Below the pieces are notes generated by a model, which saw only the letters and a list, made by a program, of their open reading frames with translations, had not been told where the DNA came from and searched no databases. From Proteiniclasticum sp. (GTDB taxonomy: Bacteria > Bacillota > Clostridia > Clostridiales > Clostridiaceae), in contig NZ_DOPX01000014.1 of assembly GCF_003514505.1 (NCBI RefSeq), positions 62,001 to 126,000 of the forward strand: a stretch of DNA of 64,000 nucleotides. The letters run 5' to 3'. Position 1 is the first letter of the stretch. Each line of letters starts with the position of its first letter. A program made the translations under genes and the position numbers. Below are positions 8,871-17,411 of this stretch, in pieces.

Positions 8871-9419
8871 TTATGATTTATCTGAGAATTTACTTTTGAC
8901 TTCTGCTCTCTCTTTTTCTGAAAGTACGCTACCTTCTTCTGCACTTCCTATATGGTACTCTACCGCCATATCCTTGGAAAAAAGCAATGATATCATATAT
9001 CCCATACTTCTCATTGTGCAAAACATAAATGTAAACAACGACAAAAGCCAAAGATACAAGAGTATTTTCACAAATGTCTCAACTGTAAAACTGGTGTGTA
9101 AATACATAGCTAATGTTAGTACTACATTCGTAATACCGATTTTAATTGTGACAAATAGATATTTTTTAAATAACTCCTCGCCATCATTTTCAAATACGTA
9201 TTTTACTAGTTTTGATTCATTTTTCATGCTCAAGATTACAGGCATAATTGCACCTAAAAAACCTATCACTATTGCATCGAAGCTTATCACTCCACCTAGA
9301 GCATCGTAAAGTTTTTCATTAGCAAGAAAATCTATTTCGAAACAATATAACAAGTAAACTAAAGCAATTGAGGTAATATACGGATAGAATCGTTCGAATA
9401 TGTATTTAATCTTCTCCAT
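8871..9419 (-). CDS. small multi-spanning membrane protein of tRNA-Arg island
   Basis: Not recognised. 182 residues with four clear hydrophobic segments (about 13-30, 43-64, 88-108, 115-142), N-terminal positively charged start, a charged loop after the second helix (K-N-E-S-K-L-V-K-Y-V), and a hydrophilic tail of about 35 residues predicted to lie in the cytosol. Start ATG follows GGAGG. It begins 11 bases after the end of the 315-residue gene, so the two form an operon. A short four-helix membrane protein next to a soluble partner on a tRNA-borne island resembles the architecture of several phage-defence effector pairs; that role is inference only. Confidence 0.75.
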   Translation of the reverse strand: MEKIKYIFERFYPYITSIALVYLLYCFEIDFLANEKLYDALGGVISFDAIVIGFLGAIMPVILSMKNESKLVKYVFENDGEELFKKYLFVTIKIGITNVVLTLAMYLHTSFTVETFVKILLYLWLLSLFTFMFCTMRSMGYMISLLFSKDMAVEYHIGSAEEGSVLSEKERAEVKSKFSDKS

Positions 9420-9430
9420 TTCTTTTCCTC

Positions 9431-10378
9431 CTATTTATCAGATTTTAATGAAATCAAAATTTTCCCTTTCTTCTCTTCGTATGTTTGTATCATCTCATTC
9501 ATAACATACTCGATTCCAAGTGTTTTTCGTTGCTCTAACTGAAATTGAATAATGTCGATAAAAACATCATCAAATAAGTCCACTACTTCAACATTAGTAT
9601 CTTCTTCATCGCGAAGTGTTACTATCCCTCTAGTTACTATATCAGGATTACTCCTAATGTCATCAATTAACTGAATCGTTTCTTTTTTCCCAAGAAATCT
9701 TTCAGTTTTGATTATCTTTTCTTTATTATTCTCTTTAACAACTTGAACGTCCTTACCTCTTCCGACACCAATCGTTACGTTTCCAGCAACTCCTTTTAGT
9801 TTGAAAAAAGAATTAATTATACTAGCTAAAGGGCTTTTTGTTTCGGGGATTGCATTGGTTATATTGGCAAACGAAATTTCTATTTTCTTTCCATTTTGAA
9901 TCAATTTATTTATGTTGTTACTATTCATTATGGGTTTTATAGTAATAAATCTATCTTTCAAAAAACTTGTTTTATTCAGTAACTCTTCTATTCTTTCGAT
10001 AGATAACGAATATTTACTTCGTTGAATCATCGCAATTCCATTGGTTTCATCGTAAATTAGATTACAGTCATAGCCTAAATACTCATCCTCTTGGAGCTCT
10101 ACATCTTCTGCATCCTCACCATTTTTTGATGTTTGTGGAATATTATACTCAGCTAGCCTATGGAGTCTTACTTTCCATATATCAGAAATTTCAAAATGAC
10201 TTATATATTCAATCTTTGCCAAACATTTTGATAGCTCTATATGTTTTTTCAGTAATGTCTTTTTATCTATTGTGTCAGCCCAGTCGGTCATCGAAAATGC
10301 AGTCGGATTTCCCTCTCCATTTGTATAGTTATTTAATACTTGAAAATAGTTAAACTTAATATTTTTTATGTATGACAT
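9431..10378 (-). CDS. uncharacterised cytosolic protein of tRNA-Arg island
   Basis: 315 residues, no signal peptide or membrane segment, rich in Asp/Glu and Lys. It opens with a Y-I-K-N-I-K-F-N-Y-F strand-like stretch, has a D-E-Y-L-G-Y-D-C segment and an M-I-Q-R-S-K-Y-S-L turn in the middle, and ends with V-D-L-F-D-D-V-F and a helical tail. The layout recalls uncharacterised Firmicute proteins of the DUF6731 type, from memory and unverified. AAGGAGGG precedes the ATG. It is first of a two-gene operon with the membrane protein. No catalytic motif could be identified with confidence; a sensor or effector role in defence is only a hypothesis. Confidence 0.75.
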   Translation of the reverse strand: MSYIKNIKFNYFQVLNNYTNGEGNPTAFSMTDWADTIDKKTLLKKHIELSKCLAKIEYISHFEISDIWKVRLHRLAEYNIPQTSKNGEDAEDVELQEDEYLGYDCNLIYDETNGIAMIQRSKYSLSIERIEELLNKTSFLKDRFITIKPIMNSNNINKLIQNGKKIEISFANITNAIPETKSPLASIINSFFKLKGVAGNVTIGVGRGKDVQVVKENNKEKIIKTERFLGKKETIQLIDDIRSNPDIVTRGIVTLRDEEDTNVEVVDLFDDVFIDIIQFQLEQRKTLGIEYVMNEMIQTYEEKKGKILISLKSDK

Positions 10379-10877
10379 CCTAATAATCCCTCCTTCTTAT
10401 TAACATGATAATACACAAAAACGTTTTCATTTGCAATGTGTGAAGGTTCAAAACTTTCTAAAAAGACTGAGACAGATATAACATTTTATTATAGAATAAA
10501 ATATAAATTACGCACATATTATTTCTTTTTTCTTTATTCTATCACTGTTCATGTTTCTTCGATATTAAATATATGCCTCCAATACGATACCAGCCTCCTG
10601 ATTGCTGTAAATCTTCACTTTAGCCCATCTTTCAGCTCATCCACTTTCGCACCTGTTGGAAACATCATGACGTTCAAGCCCACTGTGGCTTTTACAATCT
10701 TTCCTACAGCTTTGCTTCCTATGACGATGTGCTGATAACCACTGTTGCGTGTGTTGAGATTTTCATCGTAACTTTTGAAGCTTCGATGAGATACTCTTTT
10801 AGATAGTGAAGAAACAAGCACCAAGATAAAACCAAGTAATTTCGTCAATACTAAGTAAAGCTTTGGTGACAATCAGT
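10379..10877. other. non-coding right part of tRNA-Arg island
   Basis: About 500 bases upstream of the two-gene cassette. A minus-strand frame of 85 codons (10615-10872) exists but has no ribosome site at its start, no recognisable domain, and runs up to the repeat; it may be a decayed gene end. The cassette promoter should lie near 10400-10470, but no strong -35/-10 pair is seen. Confidence 0.5.
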
Positions 10878-10911
10878 TCGGCCGGGGGTTCGAATCCCTC
10901 TCACTGCACCA
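10878..10911 (+). repeat. attR-like copy of 34-bp direct repeat
   Basis: Exact copy of bases 8585-8618 (tRNA-Arg 3' end with CCA); no 5' half of a tRNA precedes it, so it is not a functional gene. Confidence 0.9.
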
Positions 10912-10915
10912 TAGA

Positions 10916-10947
10916 ATCCATGAAGTTTTATCTTCATGGATTTTTTG
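10916..10947 (+). terminator. probable original tRNA-Arg terminator
   Basis: ATCCATGAAG and CTTCATGGAT form a 10-bp stem followed by TTTTTTG, 4 bases after the right repeat. Before insertion this would have been directly downstream of the tRNA. Confidence 0.75.
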
Positions 10948-11062
10948 TTTTCCGTAAATCTGTTTTCTAAACATCATTTCCTGTACTTTAAATGAGAAAG
11001 ATGAAGGTCCCCCTGTGGTAGAATACTCTCTAGTAGAATGATATGAAAAAGGAAGAAGACTA

Positions 11063-12325
11063 TTGAATAAATTATGGACAAAAGACTTTAAAATCATCAC
11101 CATCGGGTCCATCATCTCCATGCTGGGAAATTCTGTGGCTGGTTTTGCCATTGGACTTCTGGTGCTGGATCTGACAGACTCCACCCTCTTATTCTCACTT
11201 TTTATGGTGGTCTATAACCTGCCAAAAATCGTGGCCCCCCTTTTTGCAGGTCCCTATCTGGACCGGTTCTCCAGAAAGAAAATGATTTACACACTGGATT
11301 TTATGTCCGCCTTCATTTATGTGATCATGTTCTTTCTGCTTTATGTGAAGTGGTTCAATTACCCTGTGTTCCTATTCATTGTGCTCCTCATCGGAACCAT
11401 TGACGGGGTCTATGCAGTAGCCTATGAAAGCTTTTATCCCAATCTTGTTTCGGAAGGGAATTTCTCCAAGGCATACTCCATTTCCAGTATGATTTATCCC
11501 CTGGCAAGCCTGATGCTCCCCATCGCTTCCATAGTGTATGAGAACTCAGGATCAGCGGCTCCTCTTTTTGCTTTCAATGCGGCAACCTTTTTCCTGGCAG
11601 CGATCTTTGAAACGCAAATCGGATATAAGGAAAACCACATCAAAGAAAACACAGATGATACCAAAAAAGGCTTTTCTTTTGTCTCCTACAAGGCTGACTT
11701 CAAAGAAGGTCTGGATTACATGCGTGCAGAAAAGGGACTCCTGGTCATCACCATCTACTTCTGCATCACCATGTTTGCTGGAGGCGGCCTTCATGTGCTT
11801 CACCTTCCGTTCTTCAAGAACAATCCGGAGCTTTTTTCAAACATCCCTCTGGTGAACTCCGTAACTCTCTACACCATCATCAGCAGTTTTGGTGTTCTAG
11901 GGCGGCTCATTGGTGGAATGATCCATTATAAATACCACTATCCGGTACCCAAGAAATTTCTGATTGCCCTATGCGTGTATACGAGCATTGCCTTTCTGGA
12001 AGCGTTCCAGCTCTACTTCCCAGTGGTGCTCATGGCAGTAAGCTTCTTCCTCATCGGGATTATGGGTGTCACCTCCTTTAATATCAGGATTTCTGCCACC
12101 CAGTCTTATGTGCCGGATGATAAAAGAGGCCGCTTCAACGGCACATTCCAGATGATTGTATCTGCTGGTAACATCTTAGGACAGCTTCTAGCTGGTTTTC
12201 TCGGAGAAATCTACCCAGAACGTCATGTCATCATAGGCCTCATGAGCATCAATATGCTGGCCATCTATTTCATCATGTACAGGAAACGGGAACACGTAAA
12301 AAAGATCTACAACAGAAGAGTCTAA
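11063..12325 (+). CDS. MFS transporter, drug-exporter type
   Basis: 420-residue major facilitator with about 12 membrane segments. The loop after helix 2 carries A-G-P-Y-L-D-R-F-S-R-K-K, the MFS motif A equivalent (usually G-x-L-A-D-R-x-G-R-R/K), and a matching charged loop D-K-R-G-R-F-N-G-T follows helix 10. The type resembles macrolide/enterobactin exporters (MefA/EntS group); substrate unknown. TTG start, with AAAGGAAG 9 bases upstream; no in-frame ATG is near. It is the first gene after the island. Its 3' end overlaps the convergent 84-residue gene by 4 bases, and both share a hairpin terminator. Confidence 0.85.
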   Translation: MNKLWTKDFKIITIGSIISMLGNSVAGFAIGLLVLDLTDSTLLFSLFMVVYNLPKIVAPLFAGPYLDRFSRKKMIYTLDFMSAFIYVIMFFLLYVKWFNYPVFLFIVLLIGTIDGVYAVAYESFYPNLVSEGNFSKAYSISSMIYPLASLMLPIASIVYENSGSAAPLFAFNAATFFLAAIFETQIGYKENHIKENTDDTKKGFSFVSYKADFKEGLDYMRAEKGLLVITIYFCITMFAGGGLHVLHLPFFKNNPELFSNIPLVNSVTLYTIISSFGVLGRLIGGMIHYKYHYPVPKKFLIALCVYTSIAFLEAFQLYFPVVLMAVSFFLIGIMGVTSFNIRISATQSYVPDDKRGRFNGTFQMIVSAGNILGQLLAGFLGEIYPERHVIIGLMSINMLAIYFIMYRKREHVKKIYNRRV

Positions 12326-12346
12326 TCTTCTGCTGTAGATCTTTTC
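12301..12346. terminator. bidirectional terminator within convergent gene ends
   Basis: AAAGATCTACA ... TGTAGATCTTT with a CAGAAGA/TCTTCTG continuation forms a long stem. It lies over the last codons of both convergent genes and has T-rich flanks on both sides. Confidence 0.7.
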
Positions 12347-12576
12347 CTTTGTGGTTTCTTTATCTCTTTCAGTTCTTTTTCAATCCTTAGGATGTACTCA
12401 TTCATCTTCTTCAGATCCTCTTGCAGCTCCACGGAGTTCACAACAGGCATCCCATCATGGTCCACCTCACCATAGACCTCTATGTCTATCATGGCTGTCA
12501 GAAGTTCTTCTGTCTGGTCTTTTGCTGTCCTCAGATATTTAAGAAGATCAATGATCTCATGTTCTTCGAAATGCAC
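12322..12576 (-). CDS. hypothetical protein, 84 residues
   Basis: Not recognised. Acidic N-terminal half, then a long amphipathic helix rich in Lys/Glu (about 50-75, N-E-Y-I-L-R-I-E-K-E-L-K-E-I-K-K) that could form a coiled coil. GTG start with GAGGGA 8 bases upstream. No membrane segment. It stands alone, convergent with the MFS gene. Regular codon use and a good ribosome site support a real gene. Confidence 0.6.
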   Translation of the reverse strand: MHFEEHEIIDLLKYLRTAKDQTEELLTAMIDIEVYGEVDHDGMPVVNSVELQEDLKKMNEYILRIEKELKEIKKPQRKRSTAED

Positions 12577-12734
12577 TTTTAATTCCCTCGTTTCTTTTTG
12601 ATTCTATTCTAGCACGATTTCCCCAAGGAATCCTTCTTCGAAATATTTTAACGATGAACGGGAGCGTTTTGTGGTATATTGAAAGAAGCGATATCGGTTT
12701 TTATGGTATGGCAAAGCAATTATATTAACATCAT

Positions 12735-12779
12735 AAAGGAGGACTTCTGGAAACAAGAAATCCAGAGATAACAGCGATG
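12735..12779 (+). promoter_or_regulatory. displaced ribosome site with hairpin before DegV gene
   Basis: The only strong Shine-Dalgarno match, AAAGGAGG (12735-12742), is 34 bases before the ATG at 12777. Between them TCTGGA (12746-12751) and TCCAGA (12761-12766) can pair around a 9-base loop, which would bring the site nearer to the start codon. No ATG, GTG or TTG in frame lies between them. Confidence 0.45.
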
Positions 12780-13667
12780 AATAAATTTAAGATTTTAACG
12801 GATTCCGCATGTGACCTACCCTTTGAACTACTGGAGCAAAATGACGTGGATGTCATCGGTCTTATTGTAAATTATAACGGGAAGGAGTATGTGGAAGACA
12901 ACTGGAAAAGTGTCGACATAAGCAGCTACTATACCTCTTTAAAAGAAGGGGCTACCCCCACCACAAGCCAGATTACGCCAAACCGTTTTTATGACTATTT
13001 CAAGCCTTATCTGGAAAAAGGAATGGACATCCTCTATGTAGGATTTTCCTCCTCTCTCAGTGGCACCTTCAGTGCTGCAAATGTAGCAAAGGGTATGCTT
13101 CAGGAAGAGTTTCCGGATAGAGAGATTCTTCTCGTTGATTCCATGTGTGCTTCCGCAGGCTTTGGTCTTCTGGTGCTAAAAGCAGCAGAACTCAAAAGAG
13201 AAGGGTATGCCCCAGCGGAGATTGCACAGAAACTGGAAACCTTGAAATATAACATCAATCATATTTTTACTGTGGACGATCTCAACCACCTGAAGCGTGG
13301 GGGAAGAATCTCTGGCTTCTCTGCCACCATGGGCACCATGCTTTCCATAAAACCCATTCTCTATATGAGCAAGGAAGGAAAGCTTCTGAATATTGATAAA
13401 GTAAAAGGAAGAAAAAAATCTATCCATGCACTGGCTGAGTATCTGGAAAAAGGAAAAACAGAGGATCTGACAAAAACAGTGCTCATTGCTCATGGAAACT
13501 GCGAAGAAGATGCAGCTCTTCTTAAAAATCTCATTCTGGAAAAGAAACTTTCCGATGAAGTCACCGTGGTTCCACTGGGTATGGTCATCGGTGCCCATAC
13601 CGGCGCCAATGTCATCAATATGGTCTTTTTCGGAAAAGACCGTGAAGAAACCGTAAAAAAATCATAG
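12777..13667 (+). CDS. degV: DegV family fatty-acid-binding protein
   Basis: 296 residues. DegV (FakB-like) proteins bind a single fatty acid and, with a FakA kinase, present it for phosphorylation and phospholipid synthesis. Family marks: L-T-D-S-A-C-D-L-P at the start, S-S-S-L-S-G-T-F at about 89-96, H-L-K-R-G-G-R-I-S about 176-184, and the closing H-T-G-A-N-V near 277. FakA is not in the window. Start by family alignment; the ribosome site is oddly distant. A strong terminator follows. Confidence 0.88.
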   Translation: MNKFKILTDSACDLPFELLEQNDVDVIGLIVNYNGKEYVEDNWKSVDISSYYTSLKEGATPTTSQITPNRFYDYFKPYLEKGMDILYVGFSSSLSGTFSAANVAKGMLQEEFPDREILLVDSMCASAGFGLLVLKAAELKREGYAPAEIAQKLETLKYNINHIFTVDDLNHLKRGGRISGFSATMGTMLSIKPILYMSKEGKLLNIDKVKGRKKSIHALAEYLEKGKTEDLTKTVLIAHGNCEEDAALLKNLILEKKLSDEVTVVPLGMVIGAHTGANVINMVFFGKDREETVKKS

Positions 13668-13670
13668 AAT

Positions 13671-13716
13671 AACCCCTGGGGCTCCAACGGAATGTATCGG
13701 AGCTCCAGGGGTTTTA
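13671..13716. terminator. terminator between degV and pepT
   Basis: AACCCCTGG-GCTCC pairs with GGAGCTCCAGGGGTT (about 14 bp); TTTTATCC follows. It likely serves both convergent genes. Confidence 0.8.
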
Positions 13717-13726
13717 TCCTCTCTAC

Positions 13727-14947
13727 TTATACTTCTTCTGCATATATGCTGATGAGGTTCTTCAGAACCGCCACAGCTTTTTCCATGGATTCTACAGAAA
13801 TAAACTCAAATCTTCCGTGATAGTTTTCTCCACCTGTAAAAAGGTTCGGACAGGGGAGTCCCATATAAGAAAGCTGAGCGCCATCGGTGCCTCCACGGAT
13901 GGGCTTAATAATAGGTTTTACACCAGCCATCTCCATGGCTTTTTTTGCATGTTCAATGAGATACATGTGAGGCTCCACCATGGTTCTCATGTTCTTATAC
14001 TGATCTTTGATCTCTACAGTAACAGTTCCCTCTCCATACTTCTCATTGAGGACAGATGCCGCTTCCATCATCTTCACCTTTCTTCCTTCGAAGGTATCCT
14101 CAAAGAAATCACGGATGATGTAGTACATAGACGTCTCCTCCACATCCCCCTCTATATCATTCAGGTGGAAGAATCCTTCATACCCTTCGGTATGCTCTGG
14201 TGTGTCCTTTCTGTCGAAAGCATCTGCGTATTCCATGGCCACAAAAATAGAGTTCTTCATCTTGTCTTTCGCTGTTCCAGGATGAACATTTCTGCCCTTC
14301 ACTGTCACCTTGGCTGAGGCTGCATTGAAGTTCTCATATTCCAGCTCTCCCACAGGTCCACCATCCATGGTATAGGCAATCTCGGCACCAAAGGCCTCTA
14401 CATCAAAATGATGGGGACCACGGCCAATCTCCTCATCTGGCGTAAATGCCACATGAAGATCTCCATGTGGAACTTCAGGGTTATGGAACAGATATTCCAG
14501 AACTTCCATGATCTCTGCAACTCCTGCTTTATCGTCTGCCCCAAGAAGAGTAGTTCCGTCTGTCACCAGCAGGTTTTCTCCCACATATTCTTTCAGCTGA
14601 GGAAAATCAGATTCTTTCATGACAATCTGAAGCTCCTCGTTGAGCACTATATCTCCACCTTCATAAGGAAGAATTCGAGGATTCACATTCTTTCCGCTCA
14701 TATCCGGTGAGGTGTCCACATGAGCCAGCAGGCCTAGCTTCTTTAGATTTTTACCGGTATTGTTTCTTAAAAATCCGAAAAGATACCCATTCTCATCTAA
14801 AGCAGTCTCCAGCCCCAAGGCCTCCAGTTCTCTCTTCAGCTCTTCCACGAGGACTCTCTGTCCCTCAGTGGAAGGTACAGTTACACTGTTTTCGTCTGAT
14901 GTGGTTTCATACTTTACGTACTTAATCAGTTTGTCTACAACGCTCAT
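13727..14947 (-). CDS. pepT: peptidase T (tripeptide aminopeptidase)
   Basis: Cytosolic M20-family zinc enzyme that removes N-terminal residues from tripeptides; 406 residues from the ATG at 14947, which has GAGGGAG upstream. The open frame continues upstream to 15115 but that extension lacks PepT similarity. Metal and catalytic segments seen: L-A-H-V-D-T-S (about 80), G-A-D-D-K-A-G (about 140), T-P-D-E-E-I-G-R-G (about 175) and R-G-G-T-D-G-A near the C-terminus. It follows yhaM on the same strand with a 58-base gap. Confidence 0.93.
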   Translation of the reverse strand: MSVVDKLIKYVKYETTSDENSVTVPSTEGQRVLVEELKRELEALGLETALDENGYLFGFLRNNTGKNLKKLGLLAHVDTSPDMSGKNVNPRILPYEGGDIVLNEELQIVMKESDFPQLKEYVGENLLVTDGTTLLGADDKAGVAEIMEVLEYLFHNPEVPHGDLHVAFTPDEEIGRGPHHFDVEAFGAEIAYTMDGGPVGELEYENFNAASAKVTVKGRNVHPGTAKDKMKNSIFVAMEYADAFDRKDTPEHTEGYEGFFHLNDIEGDVEETSMYYIIRDFFEDTFEGRKVKMMEAASVLNEKYGEGTVTVEIKDQYKNMRTMVEPHMYLIEHAKKAMEMAGVKPIIKPIRGGTDGAQLSYMGLPCPNLFTGGENYHGRFEFISVESMEKAVAVLKNLISIYAEEV

Positions 14948-15005
14948 TTTACTCCCTCTTTCTTTTATATTCTTCTTATAGTATGACAGATTCCTGTTTT
15001 CTGGT

Positions 15006-15965
15006 CTAGAACGTCGGCTTATAGATCCGTCTTCTGTCCAGGGAGAAAATATTCTCAGATATGCTGCCAGGCTCCAGATCCCGAACCGCCAAGGTGAAAT
15101 CAAACACCCGGGCATCGATCATATCAATATGGTGAAGAAGCTCTGCTTCCAGAAACATCGGTTTCACAGGACTTCCATACTCAGGCTCGTAGTGATGGGA
15201 AAGAATCATGTGCTGCAGAAGCATTCTTTTTTCTTCCGGGGTGTTCAGGCGATCACATATTCTGTCCACATTTTTGACCCCAAGGCTGATATGCCCCAGA
15301 AGATTCCCTTCCAAAGTGTATTCCTTGACAATGCCCAGCTCTGAAGAATCCATCTCATTGATTTTTTCAAGATCATGAAGAATGATCCCCGCAAAGAGAA
15401 GGTCTGTGTTCACGGCAGGATACACTTTTGAAATCTGATCCCCAAGCTTCAGCATGGTGAGAACATGGTAAAGAAGACCGGATCTTATGGCATGGTGATT
15501 TCTTTTTGCTGCTGGATAAAACATCAGTTTATCCTTCTTTTCTTCGAGGGCCATCTGAACCACCTGCTGAATATCCTGATCTCCAATTCTTTGAAGATAT
15601 CCTTCGATGTCCCGGAGCATATCGGTGTTCTTAAGCGGAGCGGATTCCACGAAATCCTCCGGTATTACACCATCTTCTTCTGAAGCTTTTCTAATTCTGT
15701 CCACTTTGAACTGGTTGTTGTTCATATAGCTTGTCACAGTTCCGCGAACCTTTACCAGATCTCCTTCAGTAAAATATGTTTCAATATCTTGAGGAACTTC
15801 CCAAAGCTTCCCTGAGATCTCTCCTGTTTTATCTCCAAATATAAAGTCCAGATACTTTTTGTCGTTTGAGTTTGTTGTCTTCAAATCTACTCTTTTAATA
15901 ATAAAATAACAATCCACACGATCGCCCACAGCTAAATCGCGGATTTTCTTGCTGCTAAATTCCAT
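15006..15965 (-). CDS. yhaM: 3'-5' exoribonuclease YhaM
   Basis: RNA turnover enzyme of Gram-positive bacteria. 319 residues: N-terminal OB-fold (about 10-100, V-D-C-Y-F-I-I-K-R-V-D ... G-D-L-V-K-V-R-G) for RNA binding, then an HD metal-phosphohydrolase domain (about 155-290) with His197-Asp198 in I-L-H-D-L-E-K and H-H-Y-E-P-E-Y-G-S-P. ATG at 15965 has AAGGAG 6 bases before; the TTG further upstream overlaps that site. It is divergent from the CCA-adding enzyme, so two RNA-processing genes share one promoter region. Confidence 0.93.
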   Translation of the reverse strand: MEFSSKKIRDLAVGDRVDCYFIIKRVDLKTTNSNDKKYLDFIFGDKTGEISGKLWEVPQDIETYFTEGDLVKVRGTVTSYMNNNQFKVDRIRKASEEDGVIPEDFVESAPLKNTDMLRDIEGYLQRIGDQDIQQVVQMALEEKKDKLMFYPAAKRNHHAIRSGLLYHVLTMLKLGDQISKVYPAVNTDLLFAGIILHDLEKINEMDSSELGIVKEYTLEGNLLGHISLGVKNVDRICDRLNTPEEKRMLLQHMILSHHYEPEYGSPVKPMFLEAELLHHIDMIDARVFDFTLAVRDLEPGSISENIFSLDRRRIYKPTF

Positions 15966-16073
15966 TTCTTTCTCCTTCAATAAAAAATAGGGTATAATTT
16001 AAGTATACACGAAAGACTGGCCGAAAACGAAAGAATCTTACCAAATCTTTATCCATGAAAGGTAGGCGGTAAC

Positions 16074-17411
16074 ATGGAAATCAACCTGCCAAAAGGCGTC
16101 CGGTACATACTGAAAGAGCTCAGCACAAATGGCCATGAGGGTTATGTAGTGGGGGGCTGTATTCGTGATGTCCTCATAGGGATCACGCCTAAAGACTATG
16201 ATGTGACCACCTCTGCCACACCTGAGGAAGTCATGGCCTTATTTAAGAAAACCGTCCCCACCGGTCTGAAACACGGTACTGTGGAAGTCCATACCCATGA
16301 CGGTGCTTTTGATGTGACCACCTACCGAATGGACGGTGAGTATGAAGCCCACAGGTATCCAAAAAATGTCATCTTTGTGGATGATTTGGTAGAAGATCTG
16401 AGAAGAAGAGACATCACCATCAACGCCATTGCCTATAATCCCGAGAAAGGTATTATTGACCCTTTCAACGGGACTGAGGACATCCATCGGAGGATTGTCC
16501 GGGCAGTAGGAAATCCTATTCTTCGTTTTAAGGAGGATGCGCTTCGCATCTTAAGGGCAGTGAGGCTCTCCACCACCCTTCATTTCAACATAGAAGAGAA
16601 CACCCTGAAAGCCATGGTGGAAACCATGGATGGCCTCCGGTTCATCAGTGAGGAAAGAATTAGGGAGGAGCTGAATAACATTCTTCTTTCAAAGAATCCT
16701 GCCCGTGGAATCCGCATGCTTTTTGATCTGGGGATCATGAAGTATGTCCTGCCGGAACTCATGTCCATGTCTGGATTTCTTCAGCATAATCCTCATCACG
16801 ATAAGGATGTCCTGGGACATACCCTGGAGGTTTTGAGCCATGTGCCTGCAGATCTTCCAGTGCGTCTTGCCGCTCTTTTCCATGACAGCGGCAAACCTTC
16901 AACTTTCACCATGGATGAGAAGGGCATCGGACATTTCTACGGCCATGAGAAGCGTTCAAGAGACATCGCCCATGATGTGCTGATGAGGCTCAAATATGAT
17001 CATAAAACCATCCGTAAAGTGGAAACCCTGGTTTACTTTCATATGACCAGTACCGAAATGAAAAATGAAGTGAAGCTGAAGAAATTCATAAACAAACTGG
17101 GAGTGGAGAATCTCAACGCTCTCATTGATCTTAAGATTGCTGATTTCATAGGGAAGCCGGAAGGAAACGATGAAAAACTATATGAAATCAATAGCTTCAG
17201 AAATAGAATAGAACACATCATAAACCGTGGGGATCCTCTCACCGTAAGGGATCTTGCTGTAAACGGAAAGGATATACTTGCTCTTGGTATCCGAGAGGGA
17301 CAGGAAGTAGGGCGGATCTTGGATGTGCTTCTTGAAAAAGTCCTGAAAAACCCTGATGACAATCATAAAGAACTATTACTTGAATATGCTTCTAAGGAGA
17401 TTAATCGATGA
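16074..17411 (+). CDS. cca: CCA tRNA nucleotidyltransferase with HD domain
   Basis: Adds or repairs the 3' CCA of tRNAs. The N-terminal nucleotidyltransferase head has the G-G-C-I-R-D motif at 27-32 and catalytic D-Y-D at 41-43; neck motif R-R-D-I-T-I-N-A-I-A near 113-122 and the template arginine region E-E-R-I-R-E-E near 192. A C-terminal HD domain (L-F-H-D-S-G-K) follows. 445 residues. Since tRNAs in the window already encode CCA, repair is the likely main task. AGGTAGG precedes the ATG. It overlaps the next gene by 4 bases (ATGA). Confidence 0.9.
   Translation: MEINLPKGVRYILKELSTNGHEGYVVGGCIRDVLIGITPKDYDVTTSATPEEVMALFKKTVPTGLKHGTVEVHTHDGAFDVTTYRMDGEYEAHRYPKNVIFVDDLVEDLRRRDITINAIAYNPEKGIIDPFNGTEDIHRRIVRAVGNPILRFKEDALRILRAVRLSTTLHFNIEENTLKAMVETMDGLRFISEERIREELNNILLSKNPARGIRMLFDLGIMKYVLPELMSMSGFLQHNPHHDKDVLGHTLEVLSHVPADLPVRLAALFHDSGKPSTFTMDEKGIGHFYGHEKRSRDIAHDVLMRLKYDHKTIRKVETLVYFHMTSTEMKNEVKLKKFINKLGVENLNALIDLKIADFIGKPEGNDEKLYEINSFRNRIEHIINRGDPLTVRDLAVNGKDILALGIREGQEVGRILDVLLEKVLKNPDDNHKELLLEYASKEINR

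Larger units (their letters stand above)
8585..10911. mobile_element. small integrative island in tRNA-Arg
   Basis: A 2.3-kb segment bounded by a perfect 34-bp repeat of the tRNA-Arg 3' end. It is visibly AT-richer than the flanks and contains only two convincing genes, both on the minus strand. No integrase or transposase reading frame is visible, so it was either mobilised in trans (satellite-like) or has lost its recombinase. The probable original tRNA terminator lies beyond the right repeat at 10916-10947. Confidence 0.85.

Noticed and set aside
8871..10378. Direct assignment of the island cassette to Kiwa (KwaA/KwaB)
   Set aside because: Only the layout and sizes are similar; I could not see DUF4868 motifs in the 315-residue protein.
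10615..10872. 85-codon minus-strand frame at the right end of the tRNA-Arg island
   Set aside because: No ribosome site, no recognisable domain, and its start overlaps the repeat boundary. I treat it as possible debris rather than a gene.
14948..15115. N-terminal extension of PepT
   Set aside because: The extra 56 residues overlap the end of yhaM, are not PepT-like, and the ATG at 14947 has its own ribosome site.
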